This document shows, piece after piece, positions 23,188 through 33,682 of a stretch of 64,000 nt of DNA; within the stretch, counting starts at the first letter, position 1, and each line of letters starts with the position of its first letter. The notes under the pieces are model-generated. The model worked only from the letters and a program-made list of their open reading frames with translations. It had not been told where the DNA came from and ran no database searches. Made by a program: the position numbers and the translations under genes. Source of the stretch: Mesomycoplasma ovipneumoniae (GTDB taxonomy: Bacteria > Bacillota_I > Bacilli_A > Mycoplasmatales > Metamycoplasmataceae); the NCBI RefSeq assembly GCF_024758565.1, contig NZ_CP079199.1, positions 1,017,405 through 1,081,404 on the forward strand, written 5' to 3'.

Positions 23188-23222
23188 TAATAAAAATCCC
23201 CTTTGATTTTCAACCAAAGGGG
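23188..23222 (-). terminator. Terminator of P102-like gene 1
   Basis: On the minus strand CCCCTTTG and CAAAGGGG (23198-23222) form a perfect 8-bp stem with a 9-base loop, followed by ATTTTTATTATTTT. Confidence 0.85.
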
Positions 23223-23281
23223 TAATTATTTGCTTAATTTATTTGTTTAATTAGGATTTTTTTCAAAATTATTTAAATTTA

Positions 23282-26194
23282 CTAGTTTAAATAAGCATCT
23301 ACAAAAGATTCTAATGTTTTATCACGAGCGATTTTAGCAGCATTTTCATCATCGCCAAAATCAGAATTTCTTACAACCGCAAAAGCCTTAATTAAAACTT
23401 TTGCTTTTGAATCTGGGAAAACTGGTTTTGGAAGACCTGAGTCATTAGGTTTTTGTTCTACAACCACTTCAGGATTAGGTCCAATTTGGAAATAATCAAG
23501 GTTGTAAGTGTTAAATTTATTTGTTGAAGGTTTTCCTTGTTCATCTTTGTTAAAAATAGTTTTTGAATAAACCTTATCAAATTTAGGTCTTTGACTTGAA
23601 GATGAATATCCACTTACCTCTAAAGTTCCCGATCCATCAGCTTCTTTGTTTATCGAAATTTCAACAACAATTGTTGATCCATCTTGAATAAATTGGGCGT
23701 CTGATTCAAAGTTATTTGTCTGGTTAAATTTCCGGTAAACGAGTGATCGATTTTGCAAGGTAATTGTTGTCTCGTCGTTGCCTTGCCTTGTTAATTCGGC
23801 AAACTGATCAGGTTTAATTTCTTTTAAAACTTCAGGCGGCAAAATTAGAGCTTGTTGATTTGTAACGGGTTTGGCTTCTGAGTCGCCGGTGCCGTTAAAA
23901 TTAAGTTTAAAATCAAAATCTGATCCTAAAATAAATGCAAATTGTGGATTGGCATTATTAATTTGTTGTGCTTCGAAAACCTGACGTGTTCCGCCAGAAG
24001 TATCGCTTGATCTTGAAAAAGATGCTTTTGCTTGAGTGTTTTTTACTCTTTGGACAAAAATTCCTTTACCTTCTTTTGAAGAAACTAAGTAATGCTTGTT
24101 AAAATCATTAATTCCACTAATTTTAAAAGCCAAAAAGAATGAACCTTTGTCGATATTAGTTGGATTTTGTGGTGTTGTTGCTGAAGATCCTTGAACACCT
24201 GAAGTCCCCGAATCAGGAGCTGTACTAGTTTGGCTTGGTTGGAATTTTATTGTTTTTGTGATTGAATATCCATCGTTTTCTTTAGTTATTTTCCCTTTAA
24301 ATTTAAGCTCGGGGCGACCAAAATCACTAAGAATTGACTCACCATCTTCTTGAAGAACGACATCATTTTTACCGTCAATAAAAACTAAAGGATTAAATTC
24401 GCGAGTAACATCATAAGCAGTTTTTTCACTAAAAATATTAGAGATAACTATTTTTGAATCAGCAAGGTTTTGGCCGGTTTGTTTGTCAACAAGACTAAAA
24501 TTTAACTCTAATGCTTTTGATAAAGGGGTTGAATTTAGTTGTAGTTCAACATTTTGGGCATTGGTTTTTGCTAAAAGTAATGTTTTTAGGATTGAAACTC
24601 CGAGTCCAAAAGTTTTTTGTCCGCCTGGGTTGTCAGTTTGTTGACTGTTTTCAGAATCAGGATTTTGGGGCTTGACTTCGGCGTCTTTTTTGATGTGCTC
24701 TTGTAAATCTTTGGTAAATTGCTGGATTTCTTCGGCAGTTCCGGTTTTTCCTTTTTCTAAAAAGTAAGTATTAGCAGCAACTTTTTCGATAATTTTGTTG
24801 TCTTCAGTTTCAGAATTATTTTTAATTATATCAAAAATTTGACTAACATATAAATTAATTTGAGTTGCTGTTATTGTTGGACTATTTTCAGGTTTTTGAA
24901 ATGAAAAATTAGTTGTTTTTGCAAGACTTCCTTGGGCTTTTGCAATTTGTCGCTCCAGAGGTCTTAAATCAGGTTGAAAGTCTATTTCTAAGTCAAAATT
25001 TGGCACTTTTAGTGCTAAATTTTGATTTTTTGTAGGGCTAACACTAACTAAAAAGCGAACTTGTTGGCTGTTTAAAAGTTCATCTTTTTCGGAGTCGTCC
25101 ACTTTTTTCAAAGAAGGTAGAATTTCTAGATCCCAAATATCATTATCATTTGCACGGAATTTAAAAGATTTTAGGAAATTAGGTTCAAAAAACGAACTAA
25201 AATTAAAGTCTGTATTTGTTTTTTGGTATAAAACTTCTGCTAAGGATTGATCTTTATTAATTAAATCAGCTTGAACTTGCGGTTTTAGTTTGAAAATATC
25301 TTGACCACTTTGGGCGATAAAAACAGATAAATCTCCAAAAATTTGGTCCAAATTAGCGAGTCCTTGAATTGGAAGTTCAAAATTGGTTTTTGATTTAGTA
25401 TCTAAATTTTGAATTTCTAAATTTAGACTTAAAGTTGCTTTTGAATCATCAAGTGATGAAAAACTAAGATTTTTGTCTTTTAAAACAGGACTGATAATTT
25501 GTTTTGAATTTAAAAAAGTAGGCAAATTTTGTCCGTTAATTAAGTTAAGTCCGATATTATTTTCAATAAAAGCACGCTCAAGCGCACGAGCTGGACTTAA
25601 ATTTTTCAAGAATTTTGAATAGGAGTCTTGAATTTTTGCTTTTAGTTCACTTGGACTCACTAATTTTCTGGATTTTAATATTAGTGAAGATCTTTTTGTG
25701 TCAATATCAAAATTTTCGAGCTGATTTGAGTCAGATTTTGTACTAAATCCGGTTAAATTAATTTTTTTACTAACTGTTGTATTAGTTTTAGGGTCGCTGA
25801 CAAAAACTAAAACGTCATTAATTGCGCTATTTTCAACTTTTACATCTTTGAGGTCAAAACTTATTTCAAAACCGTTATTTTTTAGTTCATCAAAGTTAAA
25901 AACTGTCGCTAAATCCAATCTATATAAAGGATTTGTCGCTAATTCAAGCGCTAATTTTGCTGATAAATCACTAAAATTAGTTTGAATTTTGACCTTATCT
26001 AGTAGTCCAAAAACTTGTTGTTTATCAATTGAACTAGCAGAATCAAGTTTGAAATCTTTAGGTTCTTCAACAACCTTTTGAAAATATGATTTATTATAAC
26101 TATTAAATCCAAGGGCAATTCCGACAACTGTTGAGGCAAAAATTGTCGTTCCTAAGCCAATTGTTATTATTTTCATATGCTTTTTTGCATTCAT
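23282..26194 (-). CDS. P102-like adhesin paralogue 1
   Basis: 970 residues. An N-terminal uncleaved-type signal/membrane segment (residues 8-30, IITIGLGTTIFASTVVGIAL) is followed by a long extracellular region with no further membrane span. The protein lacks a lipobox. The family is placed by gene pairing and architecture: P102-like proteins of the M. hyopneumoniae group are encoded directly after a P97-like gene, are about 100-110 kDa, and bind host matrix components such as plasminogen or fibronectin. They are often cleaved at the surface. Here the ATG lies 14 bases after the P97-like stop, with AAGGAAT as ribosome site, and a strong terminator follows. It is highly similar to the copy at 30738-33668. 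The Ser/Thr/Gly-rich linker near residue 670 (TSTAPDSGTSGVQGSSATTP) is a main difference between them. Confidence 0.85.
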   Translation of the reverse strand: MNAKKHMKIITIGLGTTIFASTVVGIALGFNSYNKSYFQKVVEEPKDFKLDSASSIDKQQVFGLLDKVKIQTNFSDLSAKLALELATNPLYRLDLATVFNFDELKNNGFEISFDLKDVKVENSAINDVLVFVSDPKTNTTVSKKINLTGFSTKSDSNQLENFDIDTKRSSLILKSRKLVSPSELKAKIQDSYSKFLKNLSPARALERAFIENNIGLNLINGQNLPTFLNSKQIISPVLKDKNLSFSSLDDSKATLSLNLEIQNLDTKSKTNFELPIQGLANLDQIFGDLSVFIAQSGQDIFKLKPQVQADLINKDQSLAEVLYQKTNTDFNFSSFFEPNFLKSFKFRANDNDIWDLEILPSLKKVDDSEKDELLNSQQVRFLVSVSPTKNQNLALKVPNFDLEIDFQPDLRPLERQIAKAQGSLAKTTNFSFQKPENSPTITATQINLYVSQIFDIIKNNSETEDNKIIEKVAANTYFLEKGKTGTAEEIQQFTKDLQEHIKKDAEVKPQNPDSENSQQTDNPGGQKTFGLGVSILKTLLLAKTNAQNVELQLNSTPLSKALELNFSLVDKQTGQNLADSKIVISNIFSEKTAYDVTREFNPLVFIDGKNDVVLQEDGESILSDFGRPELKFKGKITKENDGYSITKTIKFQPSQTSTAPDSGTSGVQGSSATTPQNPTNIDKGSFFLAFKISGINDFNKHYLVSSKEGKGIFVQRVKNTQAKASFSRSSDTSGGTRQVFEAQQINNANPQFAFILGSDFDFKLNFNGTGDSEAKPVTNQQALILPPEVLKEIKPDQFAELTRQGNDETTITLQNRSLVYRKFNQTNNFESDAQFIQDGSTIVVEISINKEADGSGTLEVSGYSSSSQRPKFDKVYSKTIFNKDEQGKPSTNKFNTYNLDYFQIGPNPEVVVEQKPNDSGLPKPVFPDSKAKVLIKAFAVVRNSDFGDDENAAKIARDKTLESFVDAYLN

Positions 26195-26208
26195 TTTAAT
26201 TCCTTATT

Positions 26209-29200
26209 TTAACTTTGAACTGTACTTTCTGGTGTTGATTCGCTCGGAGTTTGACTTCGGGCAACTTGTTTAATTACAGTAATATTGAATCTTTTTGAAT
26301 AACGATATTTTTCTTCTTTTGGTTGTTCGGGAGTTGCCGCAGGGGGAGCTGGAACTTCGGCAGGCGTTGGTGCTGCTGGAGCGGCTTCAGAGGAAGCCGC
26401 TGGCTCAGACGCTGGGGCTGCGGCTGGGGGAGTTGGAGCGGGAGATGAGGTTGGAGCAGGGGCAGGGCTTTCAGAAGCTAAAACTTGTTTTGCTTCAACA
26501 GTTTCAGATTCGCTTGATTCACTTGGTTGTTGAGTAGTTTGACTTTGATCTGAAGCCGTTCCATTATTTTGTTGTTGTTGTTGATCGGTTTGTCCTTGAT
26601 CAGAAGTGCTTTCATTATCACTTTGTTCTTGATTAGTTTCGGGTTGTTCTGAACTTTTTTCGTCTTTTTTTGCCTCTTGATCGGTTTTTTCATCGGCAGT
26701 AAGTTTTTCTAGATAAGATTCTGGAATTCCCACTTGAATTGTGATAAGTTTTTTATTTGGATCATTTAAAGTATCATCCTTAATTTCGATGTTAATTTTT
26801 AATTTAGGAGTATCTTTTTCTGTTGAAGTAAATAAACCAGTAAAACTTTGTGTAAGAATTTTGCTAATTTCAGCACCAAATTTTGGTAATTTTTTTGTAA
26901 GTTCGTCTTGTTCTTGTTGAGGTTCAACAGGGGTTTCAGTTTCAACAGTGGGTTGAGTTTCGGCATTGCTTTCTGTTGTCTCAGCATCTTGAGTTTGTTG
27001 TTCACCTTCAGCTTCAGTTTCTTGAACTTCTTGAGCTTGTTGTTCAACCTGAGGCTGTTCAGCTTGTTGAACTTGTTGAGTTACTTCGGCTTCTTGAGTT
27101 CCCTCAGTGTCACTAAAAGGTTTTACAAGTACTTTTGGTTCTAAAATTTGTGAAGAAAGACTAGAAACCAAAGACGCTTGAACCGCAACGGTACCGCCTG
27201 ACCCACCTGTAGTTGTGCTATTTGCACCAGTTAATTTATTAAAATCTTCTTCACTTAGGTGAATTGTTTGGTAAGAAACGGGAATTGCATCGATTATTTG
27301 GTCGAGTTTTTTAGTAATTTCGTTAACTTTTGCAGTTTTTTCGTCAATTGTTTTGAGTATTAGTGTGGTTTTTGGACTTTCAAAAAGCGGACCACTAATT
27401 TTTCCAAATTCATCCTTTATTCCTAATTTGTAATAATAGTTAATAGCTTTATAATTTTTTGAAACATCTTCACTTTGGCCTGAAGTGCTTTGTTTTTTAA
27501 TTTCCTCAAGTTCATTTAGTGAAATTTCATCATTTGGCTCGAAAATAATTTCTGAATCTAGAAGGGCAATTTCTGACCAATTTTGATAATTATTTAGAAG
27601 ACCTGCTTTAAAATAAAAGGCACTAATTACATCTGCTAAAGTTTCAAAATTAGCGATATTTTCGTCAATTTTTTCAAATTTTGCGATTTGATCACTATTA
27701 TTTTGGTCAAAAAGGTTTAGACTTGTTAATGATTCAAGAATTGTTGCATCATTTTTTAAAGTTGAAATTTTGGTTTTAACATCTTTAGGTAAAAATAATG
27801 TTGATAAAAATCCTGAACTTTCAAGGTTGGTATATTGATTATTAAAGCTAAATTTGTTAAAATTGCTTGAATTAAGTTTAACTTGTCTTGCACTTTCAAA
27901 AATTTTATTTCAATCAAAATTATAATCTCTATCAAGGTCAACAAAATTAAAAATTAAACCTGATGTTTTTAAAAAATCAACAAATGCTTGAACTACAATT
28001 CTAGGATTTTGTTTTGCTAAAAATGAATAAAAAGCACCAGTTTCATTAGGATTTTGCAAAAACTGAGTGGAATTTAATGAAATTGTGCCGGTTTTTTGCG
28101 CCTGTAGTGAAGTATCCCTCACAAAACTATTTGCATAGTCAAATGGGAAAATTAATGTTCCACTTCAAGCTTTAATTAAACTTTCGTGATCTGAAAAATT
28201 ATAATTATAACCACTTAGACTTTGGAGATGACGATTTAATTTTTCAAAATCATTATCTTGAATTAGTTGATCAATTTCTTTTTTACTATAAGGATTGTTA
28301 GAATTTAGTAAAAAGTATTTGTATTTTGGTTGTTTTTTGATCTGAGTATTACCTTCAACTTGTGTAGTAGATTCAGTTTGGACTGTTGTGTCAGTTGCTG
28401 TAGGTTGGGTAGTTGTTGTAGATGTGTCACTTGTTGTAGATTGGCCTTCGGCGGAAGCAGCTTCTTGTACAGGAACTTTTTCTGGCTCTGATTCTTCAGT
28501 TTTTTCGCTATCCTTAACTTCAGCGAGCTCTTGTTTATCCTTAGCAGTATCATCTTTTTTGAACATTTTTAAATCAAAATTTGGATTTAAAAAAAGAAAA
28601 TAGCGCCCATCGTCAATTTTTTGGTCGCTATTTTCATCAATAATGCTAAAGTTTTCTAGGTTAAGAACACCTAATTTTTCTTCAACTATTTCCGATGATT
28701 CATTACCATAAAATTTCTCAGAAATTTGAATTTTATAAGGTAATTTTAAGTCAAATTTATTGTCATTTTTAGAAATTTCAACATTAAAAGGATCAAAAAC
28801 TAAATTAACACCCTCATTAGGCAATTTATTTGATGAATTTTTTAATCCAATATTCAAAGGTTTTTCTAAAACTTGATTGATTATTTGAACGATTTCTTTA
28901 TTTATTTTTGCGTTTTTTATGTCAAAGTTCGATAAGGTGAATTTTGTCTGTAATAAATTTAGAAAATCTAGAACGCTAATGTTGACTAATTTTTTAGATT
29001 CAATATTTGATAATTCGATACTTTCTATTAAAGATTTTGAAGTTGTAAATAATGATTTTCCTTCATTATCAACAATTCTAACTGGTTCAATTCAACTTTT
29101 AACTTCAGGAAAATCAAGTAGTTTTTGAGCTTCGACACTAAATTCAGCTTTTAAAAATAAATTTAAAAAACCACTACCATCAACAAAGGCATATTCATTT

Positions 29201-30054
29201 GTTAACTGATTTTTTTCAAAGGAAAAATTAAAGATTTTATTATTAGAATCAGGAATTAAATTTTCCTCACTGTTATATAGATCAAATAAAATATGCTTGA
29301 TTTGCGGTAATAATTCACTTATTTTATTTTCAAGTTCCTTTGAAGTACGAGCTAAATTGAAAAAACTTGATATGTCCTCAGATCGACTTAGAAAAATATT
29401 GCCCTTTAAAGTTGCATGGGTATTTCCCAAATCAGTTGAGAATTGCTTGGTTGAGTTTTTATCTTTTAGACTAGAGAATTTAGTCTGAAAAAGTTTAATA
29501 ATTTTTTGTAATTTAGAGCTAAAATTTGAGCGTAAAAACTGTGATTTTTGCAAAAAACTAATTTCTTGAGAATAAATATCTGAGTATACAAAACTTTGGT
29601 CATGCAACTTTTGTTTAACTTGATATTTAATTTCAAAACTTCGACTATCATCATTTGCTGTAATATCGACAAATTTTAAGTGTGGTTCATGAATATCAAC
29701 TTCATCATTAAGATCAATTTTTTGGTTTAGATCATTTGTTTTTTGAAAAACATCAACAAGACGACTAAGATCAAGGTCCTTTTGTTTGTTTCCATTTTCA
29801 TCAAAAATTATGTTTTTTATACTATAATAATCATCATTAGCAGATAAATCACCTAATTTAAATGAGACTAAGTTAATTTTTTTGGCAAAATTTTGAACAT
29901 TTTCTCGCGGATCACCCGAATAAGAAATCCGAGTAGTTAAAACGGCGGTAGCCGTGAAAACCGCAATTCCAAAAAGACTAACTGCTATTCCCGTTTTTGA
30001 CAAAATATTTTTTCTCAAAACATTAAATAGTGATTTTTGTTTAGGTTTACTCAT
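26209..30054 (-). CDS. P97-like adhesin paralogue 1
   Basis: 1281 residues in one frame once UGA is read as Trp. The N-terminus MSKPKQKSLFNVLRKNILSK precedes a membrane segment (residues 21-42). A long extracellular region follows, with Ser/Thr-rich patches (near residue 550) and a hypervariable Gln/Glu-rich tract (about 965-1050). A second Gln/Ser-rich tract and a Pro/Ala-rich tract lie near 1180-1250, ahead of a conserved KYRYSKRFNITVIKQV end. The AAKPE-type cilium-binding repeats of true P97 are not seen. It is the first gene of a two-gene operon with the P102-like gene. Two promoters could serve it: a TATAAT 9 bases before the ATG (near-leaderless) and leader element B further upstream. 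Confidence 0.85.
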
Positions 30055-30063
30055 AATTATATA

Positions 30064-30069
30064 ATTATA
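30064..30069 (-). promoter_or_regulatory. Proximal -10 of P97-like gene 1 (near-leaderless)
   Basis: Minus-strand TATAAT ends 9 bases before the ATG at 30054. Transcription would start about 3 bases before the start codon, and no ribosome site is present. Confidence 0.5.
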
Positions 30070-30299
30070 CCCTAAATTAAAAATTAAATTGTCTATTAAT
30101 TTAAAAAATTAAGCCCAATTTTTGCATTGAAATCATGATGTAAAATATGTTGACCATAAATTTTCTAATTTTTTCCCGAGTTTCACAATTTGATGAGATA
30201 ATCTTAAAAAAATTCCGGTTTTTTCGCGCTTTTTTAACTTTTTTGGCAAAAGTTAATTACCTATTTTAAAACACTGTCAAAAATCAATTTATGGATAAA

Positions 30300-30646
30300 G
30301 CATCAAAAATCATAAAAAAATACAACTACTATTTAAACTCAATGTAAATAGAAAACTCGTTTTTATTTACATTGAGCCTAAAAAAATATATGAAGTTTTG
30401 AAAGAACAATAATTAAAAGCCATAAATTTGTAGATTTCTAAACGGTTAAATTTAAGGCATTCCATTATATTTAAAAACATAACGGAAAATTCGCATTTTC
30501 TTATTTTAATACAACAAAAAACATAACTAATTCCCCTTAATTCAATATCAAAATTTATTAATTCATTCTTGGTGAACCTAATTATAACAGAATTTTTTCC
30601 TAGACCAAGCATTTTTTTTTTTTTTTGTAAAAGGTAAATTTTTAAA
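30300..30646 (-). repeat. Structured leader element, copy B
   Basis: Minus strand: A15 (30612-30626), TTGGTC (30603-30608), 16 bases, TATAAT (30581-30586). AAGGGGAA and mini-ORF Met-Phe-Phe-Val-Val-Leu-Lys-stop (30501-30524) follow, then stem 1 (30419-30458) and stem 2 (30338-30376, perfect 12 bp). It leads toward P97-like gene 1, whose ATG is about 285 bases further on. The intervening spacer has a further hairpin AACTTTT/AAAAGTT near 30240. Confidence 0.75.
30581..30626 (-). promoter_or_regulatory. Promoter of element B with A15 tract
   Basis: Same layout as in the other copies: A15, TTGGTC, 16-base spacer, TATAAT. It points toward P97-like gene 1 and would give a 5' leader of about 520 bases. 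Confidence 0.6.
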
Positions 30647-30681
30647 TAATAAAAATCCCCTTTGAGTTTTAACCAAAGGGG
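30647..30681 (-). terminator. Terminator of P102-like gene 2
   Basis: CCCCTTTG/CAAAGGGG (30657-30681) stem, followed on the minus strand by a T-rich run, as at the end of P102-like gene 1. Confidence 0.85.
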
Positions 30682-30737
30682 TAATTTATTTATTTAATTA
30701 ATTTTAATTAGAATTTTTTCAAAATTATTTAAATTTA

Positions 30738-33668
30738 CTAGTTTAAATATGCATCTACAAAGGATTCTAATGTTTTATCACGAGCAACTTTGGCAGCATT
30801 TTCATCATCGCCAAAATCAGAATTTCTTACAACCGCAAAAGCTTTAATCAAAACTTTTGCTTTTGAATCTGGGAAAACTGGTTTTGGAAGATCTGAATCA
30901 TTAGGTTGTTCTACGACCACTTCAGGATTAGGACCAATTTGGAAATAATCAAGACTGTAGGTGTTAAATTTGTGTTGTGAAGATTGTCCTTGTTCATCTT
31001 TGTTAAAAATAGTTTTTGAATAAACCTTGTCAAATTTAGGTCTTTGACTTGAAGATGAATATCCATTTACCTCTAAGGTTCCAGATCCATCAGTTTCTTT
31101 GTTCATCGAAATTTCGACAACAATTGTTGATCCATCTTGAATAAACTGGGTGTCTGATTCAAAGTTGTTTTTCTGGTTAAATTTTCGGAAAAAAAGTGAT
31201 CGATTTTGCAAAGTAATTGTCGTCTCATCATTACCTTGCCTTGTTAGTTCAGCAAACTGATCTGGTTTAATTTCTTTTAGAACTTCAGGTGGCAAAATTA
31301 GAGCTTGTTGGTTTGTAACGGGTTTGGTCTCGGTGTCAAAATTAAATTTAAAGTCATAATCAATTCCTAAAATATATGCGAATTGTGGATTGGCATTTTT
31401 AATTTCTTGGGCTTCAGAAACAGTTGGAGGGATTGTTCCGCTATCAGATCCAGTAGTGCTTGGTCTTAAAACAGATCCTCTTGCACGAGTGTTTTTTACT
31501 CTTTGGACAAAAATTCCTTTGCCTTCTTTTGAAGAAACTAAGTAATGCTTGTTAAAATCGTTAATTCCACTAATTTTAAAGGCCAAAAAGAATGAACCTT
31601 TGTCAATATTAGTTGGATTTTGTGGTGTTGCCGTTGAACCCGAAGGCGCAGATCCCGGTGATCCTTGAGCACCTGCTGCCCCCGAATCAGGAGTTGCACT
31701 AGTTTGACTTGGTTGGAATTTTATTGTTTTTGTGATTGAATATCCGTCGTTTTCTTTAGTTATTTTCCCTTTAAATTTCAGTTCGGGGCGACCAAAATCA
31801 CTAAGAATTGACTCGCCATCTTCTTGAAGAACAACATCATTTTTACCGTCAATAAAAACTAAAGGATTAAATTCGCGAGCAACATCATAAGCAGTTTTTT
31901 CACTAAAAATATTAGAGATAACTATTTTTGAATCAGCAAGATTTTGGCCAGTTGTTTTATCAATAAGACTAAAATTTAATTCAAGAGCTTTTGACAGCGG
32001 AGTTGAATTTAGTTCTAATTCAACATTTTGGGCATTGCTTTTTGCTAAAAGTAATGTTTTTAGAATTGAAACCCCGAGGCCAAAAGTTTTTTGTGTGCCT
32101 TGGTTGTCAGTTTGTTGACTGTTTTCAGATCCGGGATTTTGGGGTCTGACTTCTGAGTCTTTTTTGATGTGCTCTTGCAAATCTTTGGTAAATTGCTGGA
32201 TTTCTTCAGGAGTTCCTGTTTTTCCATTTTCTAAAAAGTAAGTATTAGCAGCAACTTTTTCAATAATTTTGTCGTCTTCAGTTTCAGAATTATTTTTAAT
32301 TATATCAAAAATTTCACTAACATATAAATTAATTTGACTGGCTGTTATAGTTGGACTATTTTCAGGCTTTTGAAATGAAAAATTAGTTGACTTTGCAAGA
32401 CTTCCTTGGGCTTTTGCAATTTGTCGCTCTAGTGGTCTTAAATCAGGTTGAAAGTCTATTTCTAAGTCAAAATTTGGGACTTTTAGTGCTAAATTTTGAT
32501 TTTTTGTAGGGCTAACATTGACTAAAAAGCGAACTTGTTGGCTCTTTAAAAGTTCATTTTTTTCGGAGTCTTGAACTTTTTTCAAAGACGGCAGAATTTC
32601 TAGATCCCAAATATCTCCATCATTTGCGCGGAATTTAAAAGATTTTAGGAAATTAGGTTCAAAAAACGAACTAAAATTAAAGTCTGTATTTGCTTTTTGG
32701 TATAAAACTTCTGCTAAGGATTGATCTTTATTAATTAAATCAGCTTGAACTTGCGGTTTTAGCTTGAAAATATCTTGACCACTTTGGGCGATAAAAACAG
32801 ATAAATCTCCAAAAATTTGGTCCAAATTAGCGAGTCCTTGAATTGGAAGTTCAAAATTTGTTTTTGTGTTATTGTCTAAATTTTGAATTTCTAAATTTAG
32901 ACTTAAAGTTGCCTTTGAATCCTCAAGCGAAGAAAAACTAAGATTTTTGTCTTTTAAAACAGGAGTGATAATTTGTTTTGAACTTAAAAAAGTAGGTAAA
33001 TTTTGGGCATTAATTAGGTTAAGTCCGATATTATTTTCAATAAAAGCACGCTCAAGTGCGCGAGCTGAACTTAAATTTTTCAAGAATTTTGAATAAGAGT
33101 CTTGAATTTTTGCTTTTAGTTCACTTGGGCTCACTAATTTTCTGGATTTTATTATTAGTGAAGATTTTTTTGTGTCAATATCAAAATTTTCGAGCTGATT
33201 TGAGTCAGATTTTGTGCTAAATCCGGTTAAATTAATTTTTTTACTAATCGTTGCATTAGTCTTAGGATCGCTAACAAAAACTAAAACATCATTAATTGCG
33301 CTATTTTCAACTTTTACATCTTTGAGGTCAAAACTAATTTCAAAACCGTTATTTTTTAGCTCATCAAAGTTAAAAACTGTCGCTAAATCCAATCTATATA
33401 AAGGATTTGTCGCTAATTCAAGCGCTGATTTTGCTGATAGATCGCTAAAATTAGTTTGAATTTTGACCTTATCTAGTAGTCCAAAAACTTGTTGTTTATC
33501 AATTCCGGCATTAGAATCAAGTTTGAAATCATTAGGTTTTTCAACAACCTTTTGAAAATATGATTTATTATAACTATTAAATCCAAGGGCAATACCGACA
33601 ACTGCTGAGGCAAAAATTGTCGTTCCTAAGCCAATTGTAATTATTTTCATATGCTTTTTTGCATTCAT
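30738..33668 (-). CDS. P102-like adhesin paralogue 2
   Basis: 976 residues, a close duplicate of the gene at 23282-26194 with the same signal segment (residues 8-30) and the same C-terminal end KTLESFVDAYLN. It differs mainly in the Ser/Gly/Pro linker near residue 670, where it has a longer insert around PGSAPSGSTATPQ. It also differs near residue 760, where ARGSVLRPSTTGSDS replaces AKASFSRSSDTSGGT, and loses a few residues of FKLNFNGTGDSEAKPV. These are probably exposed loops under diversifying pressure. The start is 14 bases after the P97-like 2 stop, so the pair is an operon. Predicted extracellular, membrane-anchored; adhesin role inferred from family. Confidence 0.85.
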   Translation of the reverse strand: MNAKKHMKIITIGLGTTIFASAVVGIALGFNSYNKSYFQKVVEKPNDFKLDSNAGIDKQQVFGLLDKVKIQTNFSDLSAKSALELATNPLYRLDLATVFNFDELKNNGFEISFDLKDVKVENSAINDVLVFVSDPKTNATISKKINLTGFSTKSDSNQLENFDIDTKKSSLIIKSRKLVSPSELKAKIQDSYSKFLKNLSSARALERAFIENNIGLNLINAQNLPTFLSSKQIITPVLKDKNLSFSSLEDSKATLSLNLEIQNLDNNTKTNFELPIQGLANLDQIFGDLSVFIAQSGQDIFKLKPQVQADLINKDQSLAEVLYQKANTDFNFSSFFEPNFLKSFKFRANDGDIWDLEILPSLKKVQDSEKNELLKSQQVRFLVNVSPTKNQNLALKVPNFDLEIDFQPDLRPLERQIAKAQGSLAKSTNFSFQKPENSPTITASQINLYVSEIFDIIKNNSETEDDKIIEKVAANTYFLENGKTGTPEEIQQFTKDLQEHIKKDSEVRPQNPGSENSQQTDNQGTQKTFGLGVSILKTLLLAKSNAQNVELELNSTPLSKALELNFSLIDKTTGQNLADSKIVISNIFSEKTAYDVAREFNPLVFIDGKNDVVLQEDGESILSDFGRPELKFKGKITKENDGYSITKTIKFQPSQTSATPDSGAAGAQGSPGSAPSGSTATPQNPTNIDKGSFFLAFKISGINDFNKHYLVSSKEGKGIFVQRVKNTRARGSVLRPSTTGSDSGTIPPTVSEAQEIKNANPQFAYILGIDYDFKFNFDTETKPVTNQQALILPPEVLKEIKPDQFAELTRQGNDETTITLQNRSLFFRKFNQKNNFESDTQFIQDGSTIVVEISMNKETDGSGTLEVNGYSSSSQRPKFDKVYSKTIFNKDEQGQSSQHKFNTYSLDYFQIGPNPEVVVEQPNDSDLPKPVFPDSKAKVLIKAFAVVRNSDFGDDENAAKVARDKTLESFVDAYLN

Positions 33669-33682
33669 TTTAATTCCTTATT

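Noticed and set aside
26295..27144. Several plus- and minus-strand ORFs of 70-82 codons inside P97-like gene 1 (and the equivalents at 33769-34603)
   Set aside because: They are shadows of the low-complexity Gln/Glu and Pro/Ala tracts in other frames; the true frame is continuous.
30367..30612. Minus-strand ORF of 81 codons inside leader element B
   Set aside because: Stops break the same frame in copies A, C and D, and it spans promoter and hairpins; the conserved coding signal is only the mini-ORF.
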